Below are positions 32,718 through 43,957 of a stretch of 64,000 nt of DNA, one piece after another (within the stretch, counting starts at the first letter, position 1; every line of letters starts with the position of its first letter). Source of the stretch: Filosporella fistucella (lineage: Eukaryota > Ascomycota > Leotiomycetes > Helotiales); the NCBI GenBank assembly GCA_030077755.1, contig JAQJZZ010000010.1:2418001-2482000 (forward strand), written 5' to 3'. The notes under the pieces are model-generated. The model had not been told where the DNA came from. It made no database searches and saw only the letters and a list, made by a program, of their open reading frames with translations. The translations under genes were made by a program, and so were the position numbers.

Positions 32718-33674
32718 TCATCCACTCCACCCACTAACTCCCTTCGTCTTCCCTCCCTCAACCCACTGCCACCCACAAACCACACCACCCTCAAAGATCT
32801 CACAACCCACTAACGCTTTATCAATCTTTTCCTTCACACCTTCCACCAACAACCCAAAAATCTCTCTTTCTAAATCTGTTTTATAGCCTTTAGGAAAGCT
32901 GTCGATCCAGCTGGCGGTGTTTCGTTTAGTTGTCGGTTGGTCAGGTATTGTCAGGAGGAGAGACAGAGGGAGTTTATTTTCATTTTCTGGTGAACAGCCC
33001 TCTGTTAGATCCCAGCATCCACGGATAGGGGCGAACGGCCAGCCTGTGCCGGGTTGAAAATCACAGCCGTGATCACCCTGTGAATGTTAATCATTTTCTC
33101 ATGCCTGTTGGTGTCATATATAAATCTGATGGAACTTCAAGATCAAAGACGATCGAGATTTAGGGTAGAGTGGATGAACATACCTTACAACAATCATGTC
33201 TAAATTGAACTAAACACAGCTCCGTATTCCAATCTCCATTCGATCCAAGTGGTTGAGAATGGAGACCTATTCCCATTCCAATTAGCTAATTCTCCATCTC
33301 GCGAGTTTAACACCGTTTCCATCCCCACTCTCCCAATACTCCCAAACTCTGACATCTCAACAACTCGACAGCAGTAAATACATACATTTATCATAGAATC
33401 CCCTATCTTTCCCAACCCCCACCTGTATATCAGGACAACACTTCTGCGCTGTGATTTCATCACAGTGATCAGGTGGGATCGTCGGAGTTGGGAGCTGAGT
33501 ATATGTCCGCCAAATATCGAGGGAGGCTGTGGTGCTCGTGGAGTTGTTCTTCGATGCCAAGGTTGATAAGGATGTTGTGGATGGTATGGAGATGGATGTG
33601 TGTGGATAGGACAGTGTAAGTCCTATTGTTGTAGAGAGGAGGGAGATAGCAGAGAAGAGAGGTATTATCTTCAT
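32718..33674 (-). CDS. secreted protein with hydrophobin-like eight-cysteine block and long tail
   Basis: 243 aa from exons 33674-33386, 33266-33184 and 33077-32718, all in frame. Signal peptide MKIIPLFSAISLLSTTIGLT, then a Ser/Thr-rich stretch (SLSTLASKNNSTSTTAS). Eight cysteines follow in the order C-X7-CC-X16-C-X16-C-X7-CC-X5-C, from HCDEITAQKCC through YDKC, ELC and HDCCKGDHGC. Order and the two CC pairs are those of hydrophobins, although several spacings lie just outside the usual ranges. After the block come about 110 more residues with four further cysteines (GCWDLTEGC, VGCEIF, VVCGW), which hydrophobins lack. I infer a surface or secreted protein; membership of the hydrophobin family is not established. 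A shorter relative lies 0.7 kb upstream on the same strand. Confidence 0.72.
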
Positions 33675-34409
33675 TTCCTTCGGGATTGAGACTCAGTAAT
33701 ATGATGAATGAGGGAAAATCCGGATTGATTGATGAAGCGCGAGGAGAGGTTTGAAGGAATAAGGTGCAGAAGTAGTGGATGAGTTATGCCAGCTAACTTG
33801 TAAACATAGCGGAGATAAGGCAATAGGTAAAAACCAGGAAGAGCATGAAACAACGTTGTGATGCAAGGAATTGAGTACTAAGCCCTATTCTCACTTTAGA
33901 CAAACCTTTGAAGGTCAGAAGGTCGCATTGGCAAACATCGACGTGGTTTGCCACACTCACTACATTGAAATATCAAACATCCATGTCTGAAAAGTTTTCC
34001 AGGTTAATACTCTTTTAAAAGTTTTCAAATTTGCACTCCATCCAGTACCTTTTTGCATTTCTCCCCTCATCTCTTTGCCTCAAGAGATTGCCGTCTAATA
34101 CTCTTCCACCCTCCTTCACATCTCCCACTCTCATTCTCATTTATCTGCCTTCAATCATTTCACCAACCCCTTTTACTTTCCACCATCCTTTCATCCACCC
34201 ACCAACCAAACTCCCGCTTTCCTCCGCTTCACCCCAATATAGGTATCGTAGAATCAATGTAAAGGGATATAACGCCGGCTCCCCTCTCTCGTTTCCTACT
34301 AGATTATTAGTCATCAACCCTCCTCGCTCAACATGATACAACTGGCGCAAAATTTTAATCATCTCAAATCTAGCTTTTGAGTTCGTTGCATCTTTGCGTT
34401 CTGTTGCCC
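33675..34409. other. tandem spacer with pyrimidine-rich tract
   Basis: Lies between the two secreted genes. 34030-34230 is strongly C/T-rich on the plus strand. The open frames found in it are artefacts of that composition. Confidence 0.45.
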
Positions 34410-34831
34410 TTATCCTCCCAGATCTTTCTGAGGAAAACACGAAAATAACACCAAAAATACAAACCTTCTTACAACACCCCTCCTTGGTCCCCTGAATCCC
34501 ACATTCATATTCCCGTTCTGTACTATTGAAATCCTTCGGGAAGGCATAGAAACCTACTCTGTCATTAAACTCCCTTCCCCTCCCATACCATGCTCTCCCA
34601 AATCAGCATCAACAAAAGAAAAAGGAACATACAATCTTTCCCAAGGAATTTCCCAGCCCCCAAATGTTTCTTCGGAATCACACTATCGCAACAAGCAGGG
34701 TAGTAGAGCGTATGATTTATCTTCTTACAATGGAATGCTGACACTGTGTTTCCTGGACCGGAGCTGAGAAGTAGTATTCCTAGTAGGAATGAGAGAGTAA
34801 GGCTTGAGACTGGGATGGACAGGGGATGCAT
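34410..34831 (-). CDS. small secreted cysteine-rich protein, hydrophobin-like, shorter paralogue
   Basis: About 102 aa from exons 34831-34633, 34556-34465 and 34427-34410. A signal anchor-like N-terminus (SLTLSFLLGILLLSSGPG) precedes FHCKKINHTLYYPACCDS, GAGKFLGKD and then YECGIQGTKEGCCKKKDLGG. Cysteine order is C-X11-CC-(C)-C-X8-CC. The fourth cysteine (KDC) is kept if the first intron starts at a weaker GTTCCT donor (104 aa) and lost if it starts at the canonical GTATGT. There is no eighth cysteine. Intron positions (after the KD(K)C motif and after CCK) match those of the neighbour at 32718-33674, so the two are likely old duplicates. The ATG at 34831 is the first in frame. Confidence 0.6.
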
Positions 34832-34960
34832 CTTCGAGCTTGGATTTAGAAAGAGAGAATCCTGCAAGGTGGAAGAGTGAAAAGCGAGGACTGAGAAGGA
34901 ACAGGAGAGGAGAAGGGAGCAAGCGAATCAGATATTCCCCTGAGAATATGGAAAGGAGAG

Positions 34961-34971
34961 ATATATAATAG
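34961..34971 (-). promoter_or_regulatory. TATA-like element
   Basis: An AT run (TATTATATATC on the minus strand) about 130 nt before the ATG at 34831, in the position expected for this gene's core promoter. Confidence 0.4.
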
Positions 34972-35514
34972 TTGAAAATCATCACATACATCCTACTAGC
35001 CTCCTTTTCATCCTTCACTTCACAACCATGAAACTACTGATACTTCGCAGAAGCAGGTTACGCAGCCAAGACAGCACCACATCTTACTTGTGGATCTCCA
35101 GATCTTCATCGAAATTCAAGCTTAATTTATAGCCAAAAAGCACAAGATGCGGCTATCCTTAACTACATTCATTTCCGAGCAGTAGATGGCTTTGTTCTGA
35201 TGCAGAGACCCGCCTACTTAAGTCGAGATTACGATTATTGCACATCGCATCTGCAGCTCCCCGATTCATTTGTTACATTGACTTTGATCTACCCGTAGAT
35301 GTGCGATTTGATGCATTCAATTGATATGATATGATTTGATTGCACATAATTTCGTTCCTCGTATGCCGTGTAATGTGTGGAACTTTGATCACTGCTGTCC
35401 CGGCTTCTACTGTGCATCCAAGCTAATTTGATGCACTGCTCCAAATCTATCCAGGTACGACCCATCACAATGCTCTGCTTCCTGTGCAACCCATTCCAAA
35501 TCCCCGCACCGCAC
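34972..35514. other. tandem spacer
   Basis: Upstream of the small secreted gene and downstream of the hydrolase gene. No coding frame supported. Confidence 0.4.
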
Positions 35515-37697
35515 TTACAACTCATTCTCCTCTCCCATCCCAGTCAATGGGCCAGCAAGACCCATCATCCTCCTCCCAAGTAAATCGTCTTCACTAGCCA
35601 GACTAACCATACTCTTTTGTCTTCTCATTCCTCTCTTTTCTCCTTCTCTTTGCTTACCTTTCTCCCTAACATGTTCTCTAAGCAATCTCTCTTTTTCCCT
35701 CCTCTCATGTCCTTTTCCTCTCATACCCATCTCTAAGCCTTCATCGCCACTACTCTCCATAGTCTTTCTCCGTTTATGATGTTTCTCGTGCTTATTCCTA
35801 CCAGCAATTTCCTTTTCCTCTGCCACGGCAAATATGTGCTCGATCCACCTTCCACAGCGATGAATATATTTCCATCCTTCTGGAAACACACCGACAAACT
35901 GTAGGAATCCGTGACTTATGCCAGGGATGAGCACAACTTCTACCACATCCCTATCGTCAAATTCTTTCTTCAACCCATTTCTCTCAGCATTCTCTCTGTA
36001 TCTTTCTGCTTTCGCTCTTCGTAACCTCCCTGCAAAAATTACAGTGTCATCAACGAGCGGATCACGTTCTCCTGTGAGGAAATATGTTTTGGGGAACTTT
36101 TCAAGTAGATAATCTGGAGCAAGAATTGGAGAGAGCAGATAATCCTGGGAGAAATCAGGCCGGTTATGAGGTCCAATGTAGAGAATGATCATGGCGCGCA
36201 TCATTTCTGGTGACAAGATACGATCGTTGAAGTATGATATCATAGAGGACATTGCAAGACGAGTTTTGAGTGGTTCAGGGTGGTGAGAGGGAGATGGATG
36301 AGGTTGTTTGCGTGTAATTGGCGGTGATAGTAGAGTCGGTGCTGCTGTGGAAAATTGAGGTGATGGAAGTGTAATTGAAAGGGGTCGCACTGCTTCGGGG
36401 GATGTGACAATACGTGGTGAAGCAATCTTTGGTGGTGAGTGATCCTCATCGTCGGAATGATGAGGTGTTCCAGCCGTCATGGTATATTGCATACTCTTCT
36501 GACGAATGAAGGTCCGGTTTGTCTTTCTCATTCTTCGATCTTTGATCAACGCCATCTGTTCGTCTGACATCCAATTCCCAATATTCATATCCAGACCTGG
36601 ATAGATTAGAACCAATCCATCGGGAACTGGGAGAGATTCCTGGCCAAGAAATTGTCTTGTGTCTGTAGATCCTGCTTCTACAACCATCAAAGTAAGACCA
36701 GTAGCAAGATTTCCACCTGCACTGTCACCTGTGATTACAATCTTTGGAACTACATCTCCAGACAATCCCAAGCACCTCCCTCGACTGGCCATGATGGTGC
36801 AATAGACATCGAAACACTCATTGAGCGCGTATGGATAAGGAAATTCCGGAGCCTTCTTATAATCCAAGCTCAAAACAGGTAAACCAGTCTTTCCAGCCCA
36901 AGCAAATAATTTATCATCATTTGTTCTTGGATCCATAGCCACAAAACCACCTCCAGGTATATCCAAAACCAATTTGTTATGATTCTTCAATGCAGATATC
37001 GGTCCATCAAAATACAACCATCCATTGACGGGCTCCTTGTAATCGCTCTTCGGGGGTCGTGGGATCCGTATTTGTCGTGGCGGATATCTCATGAATCTCG
37101 GTCGCATTAGATTTGTGAGGAACCCAAGATATGGTGTTGTCCCCTTGTTCCAACTGACTCTCAAGTGTTCCACAGTCAACATCCCCCTCACCTTCCTAAC
37201 CTTCTCATCCGCCTGCTCTGCAGCAATGAGGTAGTACAACGTGAACACTATACTCGCCAGATCTCTCATCCATTTCCTACGTATGCGCATCGCAGTCCAG
37301 AACCCCGCATCCAGCGCGGTCGTAACCCATGTTGCGCGGAAATATGATCGAGTATAGAGATTCGCAAGTGGTTCGGGACATTCGAGGCCGAGTAACTTGC
37401 CTAGGTTTCGTGCAATGTATAGGTAGAGGAACGTTACGACCAAGGTCTGCCATGGTGTAAGAATAGTCGAGAGTCGTCTGGAGAGTTTTCGAATGGTAGG
37501 TGGGCCATGTTTATGTCCTCTACGAAAGTTAGATTGAGTAGGACAATTGCGACAATATGTACCTGAAGAGGTAAAATGACCAGAACGAGACGACGGCTAG
37601 GACTTGGATCTTTCGAAATTGAACAGAGGGACGACCCAGAACATGATCTACGAAGTTAGTTTGTGTAAATGGTAGTCTGCGAGCACTTACCTATCAT
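35515..37697 (-). CDS. membrane-anchored alpha/beta hydrolase (hormone-sensitive-lipase-like esterase)
   Basis: 698 aa from exons 37697-37691, 37647-37563 and 37519-35515. The first exon is just ATG ATA G; the second codes a basic/hydrophobic lead (VLAVVSFWSFYLF) that forms a membrane anchor, and a second hydrophobic segment follows (LVVTFLYLYIARNLG). The hydrolase core has LDIPGGGFVAM (oxyanion motif, with Pro in place of the usual His of HGGG), GDSAGGNLATGL (nucleophile Ser near residue 297), GERDPLVDD (acid) and ISHGFLQF (His). About 130 residues of Pro/Ser-rich sequence are inserted before the acid motif, and the C-terminus is a long basic tail (KHEKHHKRRKTMESS). It probably hydrolyses a lipid or sterol ester at an internal membrane. 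The track-like start inside 37443 is a TTG, hence the need for upstream exons. Confidence 0.85.
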
Positions 37698-40600
37698 CTT
37701 GACATTTGATGTTGTTTATGGTGGGAGGTTCGGAGGAATGTCCTGGAAACAAATTCACATGTGCGACGAGCAAGAAAACAAGAGCATGCTAAAGGGATCT
37801 AACAATTCGGGTCTATTGATACAATACAAGAGTAGAGGAGAAGTAGGTAGAAAAGAAGTGATAGTAATACAACACACCATACGAGTCAATTCGAAGAGGT
37901 GTGTTGTGTATAGCTTAGGTCATGGTTGCTTGAATGTGAAAGACTTGTAGTCCGTATGACCAAAGTCTACGTAGAGCAGTCCAGACAGACGGCAAGCCTC
38001 GGTGCGTTCCTGCGGCTGCAGATGTGGTCCTATCGAATAGGAGGGGAGAAATGCGAGAAATGGATGCTGACGGCGAATCGAATCATGGGGAGTTCGAGCC
38101 ATGATTTGGCACATGTGACACTAATGGCATGTGAAGATGACTAAGTGAAATAGCACGTGACTGTACGGAAACATGGCCCATTGCTGTGCATACTGATATT
38201 CGTCCCTTCTTCAATTGCTGTGTACACCTTCACACGATGATACGGCCTTTCCTTGCAAAAATTGTTTCTTGCTCTGGTTTGTGTTTCTGATTCCATTGTC
38301 TTGATCGCCGAGTTCTCCCTGATTCTGAGACTTCACACAAACGCTTCAGCTTCGAGATGTATCGTTGTACAAGTTGACACTGAACTTGCACATTCTCCCC
38401 ATGCAACGGCTGTTATTGAATTGTTATATCGTTGCGATGTCTTTTAATTCTTGTTCTTGTGAGTCCTCATGATACAAAATATCGATCTACCTTATCCAGC
38501 TTCATGTAGGTATCGCTATGGATATCAATGTTGACTGATATCTGCAGCCAAGAAATCAGGGGCAAAAGACAAAAAGCATCAAGAAACTCTCTACCTCTCT
38601 TTGCCTCTCCCTTGCTGCTATCTCTCGTAAAGATATACAAGCCAAGTGGCTTAGGGCAACCTTTGATCACTTTTGGGCAATTGATGCAAAATCCTCTTCT
38701 CACGACTAAGCCTATTTTCTCTTGCTTCTCGATAAGCCTGATCGATGGTAGCCATCAAAAGGCTGCAAATCCCGCTGTGCGCAGCCAATGTGCATCATGA
38801 ATGTACGTACTGCCATGTTGCAAAGTATCCAAAAATTTTGCAGTCTAACAAATGATATACTCTGCAACATTCCTGGGGATGAATTTGATACTCCACTTGC
38901 GAGTTTATGTCTATTGCCCGAGAAATTCATTTCGATGGACATCCAAGCTGTGAAGCAGATACTGGTACAATTCCATGTTACGACCAATCAACGTCTACAC
39001 ATCATATATTCCTACAGCAGCTATACTGACTTTTGCGCCAAAGAATACGCATGATCGACTGATGCTTCTCCTGAGAGCTGGAGCACTATATATGTATCAC
39101 ATGACTTTGACATCTTCCGAAGCTTCCACAGCGCAGACATACAGCCACAATACCCATACTTCTTCATCTCTCCTATGGCTAGAATATATATGCTATCACC
39201 TCCAGTTAAATATACAAACCCGTGTAGGGCTCATCACCTGACCTTATCCAATCACCTCGGTCTGTTCACTTCAATTCCGGCCCAAAACCTCAGCCCTACG
39301 AGAGATTCAAAGTTTCTTACAACGCCTCATATAAATAGAAACAATTCCACTATAATAGCAAAACCGAACTTCAATAGCGCATTTGTTTACATCGCCCACA
39401 GGAGTCGTAATAATCTCCAAAGTTCATCTCGTAATTTACTTTTGATGCTTGGCACATATCCTCGTCAACAATTCTCTTGGCCCGGCCAGCAATTTTGTTC
39501 TGGGCTCTTGGCCGTGGAGCACTGGAGAACGGTGATGATCCAGATGAGAAATGGGTTCGGTACGGGTGGTTTGGTCCGGAACTAGGTGTTGAAGATCTTG
39601 GGTTTTGAGAATTACCAATATACTCAAGTCGGCTACTTCACAAACACCACTTATTTCGCAGGAATATATCAGAATAGCTTCGATTGTTCAACTCATGCGC
39701 TTCCCAACCGCCATCAGAATTCTCACCGTCCACCTCAAACCCGCCACACTACTCCCCCCCTTCGCATAACCCGGGTGGCGTTCGTAACCGCCTCCAGACT
39801 CAAACCTCTCCATCCAAATAATAACCTCAAAACACTCCTCACCACTGCCGCCATTGTCGATCTCAAATGCACTCCAGCAAGTCACTCGCTCAGTCTTATA
39901 TTTTCTTTTTCAGATGGCATCCCCATGATTTGCCGATTGTTTCATCGGGCTTCTTTTAAACGGCTGCAGAGGTGAGTTATTCGCGTGCCAAGTGCCCCTG
40001 AAACATGTTTGAGACTTCTTGCTATGGATCCAGGGGTACAGAGTACGCCACCCGCACAAACGCCAAACGGCGATGCAGAAGCAGAGGAAAAGATCAGAGG
40101 GTTTGGATGAATTGGATAATATGTGTGTGTTTGAATATATGTCTACTCCTGAAAGCTGCATACAATTACGTTTAAGAACCAATGCGAATTGAATAGCTGA
40201 GTTTTGATCTCGTTCTACTATCCAATTGAGAGAACAATGGAAATCCTTAATTCACAAATCGTCCGTTCATAATTGCGGCCGACTTCTCGCCCCCAATTAC
40301 TCAATCTTTGGTACTTCACCGAGCAGCCCAATTGCAAGTCTCTATCAGTATTCAGCTCCGTGCTGCTCATCTCTTGGCCACCTCTTCAGGATCTCACTGC
40401 ATCAATATTCAACAATCACAATAACAACATCCTTAATTCCTGCATCAAATCCCTTCATTCCTCTCCCTCACCTCGACGTGTAACCATTCAAGTGGCCCGA
40501 GCCGTCAGCCGCTGGTAGTGTGAAGGCTCGAAGCCACCCGCCCTGTCCATCGCATGTCGGTCGCTTACTTCGCCCATGTATTTTTATCCCCTTCCTCGGT

Positions 40601-40930
40601 CTGGCTGTCTTTCTCTTCTTTCCCCCTGGATGTTTTCTCCCGTCCCCAAAACACCATCCACACGCCGCAGCTCGTACATCCTAGCCATCAACACACATTG
40701 AACAAGGAGATCCCAAGACTTTCCCCAAGCCGGAAACGGTCTTAGTCAGGTCCATTATACCCTAAATGCACGGTTTTATACCCTTCAGACGTTTCTCAAA
40801 CGTGCCGGGACCCACCGAAAAAATGGTACGCTGACTGCGTGGAACTGGGGGCGGTACGTACCCCTGATAAAGACCAGGAGGATGAACGTGAACTCGAACT
40901 TGATCGCTGTGAAAAATATTCGGTTTGTCT
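37698..40930. other. long intergenic region, no gene recognised
   Basis: More than 3 kb. The best open frame (38788-39054, plus, 88 aa, ATG start) has no domain, and its antisense is equally open, so I do not call it. 40430-40760 is C/T-rich. This may be a long regulatory region or 5' UTR for the bestrophin-like gene. Confidence 0.4.
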
Positions 40931-40940
40931 GTTTATAAAC
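40931..40940 (+). promoter_or_regulatory. TATA-like element before the bestrophin-like gene
   Basis: GTTTATAAAC, a perfect palindrome containing TATAAA, about 150 nt before the ATG at 41086. It is followed by a C/T-rich leader (CTTGTTTCCTTCTCCGC and on to 41085), a usual arrangement for fungal core promoters. Confidence 0.45.
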
Positions 40941-41085
40941 TCTGCGCCTCTTCTCCACATTCACTTGTTTCCTTCTCCGCAATTTTTCCTTTCTCTACTT
41001 CGCTGCGACTCGACTCTACTCGATCTACCTTGATTCTTTGTTCTTCACTCTTTCTTTCAACCAAACTTCAATTAATTCTTTCATC

Positions 41086-42616
41086 ATGTCCGACGACGCT
41101 CCAGCTCCAGCTGCTGGTGCTCATCCTGCTGTTGTAGATGGAGCAGATATTCATCACAGTATGCCTGCAATGAATTTACACAACCAATCTCGAAAATCAA
41201 CATGGACGAAGGATACCACAGACGTTCATGTCAGCGGTACTCAAACCCCAATGTCTGCCAATCGACTCAGCAGACTCGAGCCAGGACTCGATTCATACTT
41301 TGTACGTCCGTTGTTCCTCAATTGATCATTTCTAACAGCAATAGGTCGGTCCTAGAGATATGGACGCCCATTCGAAACTCCCTTACTTCCTTCGTCTTCA
41401 TGGCTCCGTTACCCCGCGCATGATTCTCCCTCTCTTCTTCATCGGCAGCTGGGCAACTCTCATAACCTGCATATCGGTGTTCTTCTACAAATTAGCAGTC
41501 AATACGCTCCTGCTTACAGTCCTCGGTTTCGTCGTCGGTTTGGCGCTCTCTTTCCGTTCTACAACCGCGTATGAGCGTTATTCGGATGGTAGAAAATCAT
41601 GGGCAACACTATCTGTGCAATCTAGAAATTTGGCTAGGTATATCTGGGTCCACATCGATGAGCGCCCTGCATTTTCCAAGGAGGATTTACTCGGAAAGGT
41701 CACAGCCATCAACTTGATCCTCGCATTCGCGGTATCTCTCAAGCACAAGCTACGCTACGAGCCGTACGCTCATTACCCTGATATCTCCTCGTTGATCGGG
41801 CACCTTGATACTTTTGCCAAATCAGCACACAGGGATGAGAATCTCGTCGAGAAGAAAAAGACACCCTGGAAGTCAATCGGAGAATACCTTGGTCTCACAG
41901 TCGCAGCATCAAACCCCCGAAAGGCAATCAAACGCGCCGATCGTCCATTAGGTAACTTGCCTCTGGAAATCTTGACATACCTCAGTTCCTACATCGAAGA
42001 GACATCCGTAAATGGAACTCTCAAGAATCCCGTCATCACCGGCCAAATCAGTACGTTTCCCCTCCACTCTGTCTCCATGCCTTTCTAACTTCCAAAAGTG
42101 AACTCCCTCGCCGCTCTAACAGATACCCAATCCTCCGCCGAGCGTGTCCTCACTACCCCATTGCCAGTAGGCTACAACATTCTCATCTCTCAAATCGTCC
42201 TCCTTTACGTATACATGCTCCCCTTCCAACTTTTCGACGCGCTTCGCTGGCTCACCATCCCCGGCACCATTGCCGCAGCCTACATCATTCTCGGTCTCGC
42301 AGCCATCGGAAACGAGCTCGAAAATCCATTCGGAAACGATGTTAACGATTTACCTCTCGATTCATACTGCGCGGAACTAAGTTCTGAGCTCGATACTTTG
42401 ACTAGTGTTCCAGCACCCAGATTCGCGGATGTTTTGACTGGAAGAGGAGGGGATGGAGAGAACAGAGTTCTGTGGCCGTTGAGTGGAAGTGGATATGATA
42501 TGTGGTGTCAGAGAACGGAGAAGGATATTAGAAGTGCACTGAGGGCGAAGGTGTTGGTAGGGAAAGGGGCGAGTTTACAGGATATTGAGGGGGAGAGTTT
42601 GAACTCGAGGGTTTGA
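41086..42616 (+). CDS. bestrophin/RFP-TM-like anion channel (UPF0187 family)
   Basis: 479 aa from exons 41086-41301, 41345-42050 and 42099-42616. Belongs to the bestrophin-like family, predicted chloride or other anion channel in a cell membrane. After a Ser/Thr-rich cytoplasmic N-terminus come VTPRMILPLFFIGSWATLIT (TM1), LLLTVLGFVVGLALSFRSTT (TM2) with the family's FR.TTAYERYSDGRK and WATLSVQSRNLARY, then LLYVYMLPFQLFDALRW and GTIAAAYIILGLAAIGNELE, ending the channel with ENPFGNDVNDLPLD, a diagnostic block. The second junction is ATC A|TG AAC. The translated frame before 41086 starts with TTG, so ATG at 41086 (MSDDAPAPAAG) is chosen. Confidence 0.9.
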
Positions 42617-43439
42617 TCTCTCTTCCTGTCTCCTGGTCTAATCCTTATTCGTCTTGTATCCGCCCACCATCCAATCAGCGAGCTTTTTATACATTTTCAT
42701 TGTTTTCAGCGGGATCAAGCAAGCGGTCAAATCAGCGATTTCCTTTTCACATTTCGGTGTTTTTCCCCAAGACTATCTGTACTTCCATACCTCTTGTTTT
42801 CTACAGAAGTCTTCTGGAATGGAACGCATGGAAGAAGGGCAGATACATCAAATTGCATTGTAGGCGTTGTAATACCTTTGTTTTATACCAAAAATCAACA
42901 CATAAAATAGAATCAGATTCGTACGATCTTGCAGCTTGAGAAAATGGGATAATGAGATGTGAGAAAATATACCGAGTTAGGCGGGTAGGAGAGTAGTGAG
43001 TAAATGTCCCAAGTGAAAGGCGACAGGAAGGTATAGATGAAAGACGAATAGCCGCATAGACAAGATAAGGCAGTTTTGACAAGAGGAAATGAGAATTTGA
43101 TGACAACGATAATAATTCCACGATAACAAAAACACTTGACAAAATAGAAATTCTATAATATGAACCCCTCTTTATTTACCGATTTTCATTCAGAAAACCC
43201 CCCTCACTTCTAAAGATACCAGACCAACTTAGCTATCCATCTGCCCTTAATTATGCATGCATCACCCGGCTACACACGCCCAGGCACACACCATTGCGGT
43301 GGTATCGACCGTGTAATGTGTTCGGTCATAACCTGGAGCTCGGAGATAGCTTTTATGGTTCGGAGATAAGTGGAGGGGTCGCCGCTTTGGGAAGGAAGCG
43401 GGGTAGGGAAGGAGTCATTGATGACGGAAGTGAATCAAG
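42617..43439. other. convergent spacer
   Basis: 3' flank of the bestrophin-like gene. Open frames on both strands overlap each other and carry no features. Confidence 0.4.
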
Positions 43440-43930
43440 AAAGGAGGTGAATTAAATAGTAGAGCAAAGAGTTAAGTTGTAAATTAATGTATTTCTAATT
43501 TTGTGAAAATTAAAGGTTTGAAATTGTCCACAGGAGGTTTGGACTTTGTATACCTAAGGGGAAAGCTATAAATTGTTAAGATATTGTAAATACTTTATAT
43601 ATTTGGAAGAAGAAAGGACTTTGAATAAGGGGATAAAAGTACTTTAAAAAGATCAGATTTTGAATCAAAGGGTGAAAGTATAATAAATTAAAGGACTTCG
43701 AAAGGTTAAGGGGTTAGGTATACTTTCTAGGAATTCTTAAGATCTTTTAAATATACTTGAAAATTAAGACGTTTCTCAAATATTGGGAAGTACCTCAATA
43801 CTACGGAATTGGTATACTTGCTTAAACTATCAAATTCTATTAGGATAATAGAATTCTTCTAGAAAAATTTGATACTAAAGAGCTTTGGTACTTGACTGAA
43901 AGTACCTCCATCCGAAGAACTTCTCTCTTC
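43440..43930. other. AT-rich block with inverted repeat
   Basis: About 490 nt clearly richer in A and T than its surroundings, with many TATA/TAA/TTAAA strings and no coding frame. A 9-bp inverted repeat (AATTCTATT / AATAGAATT, 5-nt spacer) lies near 43833-43856. It separates two convergent genes. It might be a decayed repeat altered by C-to-T mutation, but no parent element is visible. Confidence 0.5.
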
Positions 43931-43957
43931 CCTCTAATTTCCTTCCCATAGCGGTAT

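Noticed and set aside
33077..33184. Phospholipase A2 reading of the HDCC motif in the hydrophobin-like protein
   Set aside because: The surrounding PLA2 calcium loop and His/Asp helix pattern are missing; the cysteine order fits a hydrophobin-like lay-out better.
34031..34336. Plus-strand ORFs in the pyrimidine-rich tract
   Set aside because: Composition artefact (Pro/Ser/Leu/Phe from C/T runs) in a spacer between two minus-strand genes.
38788..39054. 88-residue plus ORF in the long intergenic region
   Set aside because: Starts with ATG, but no domain, no splice context, and its antisense is equally open.
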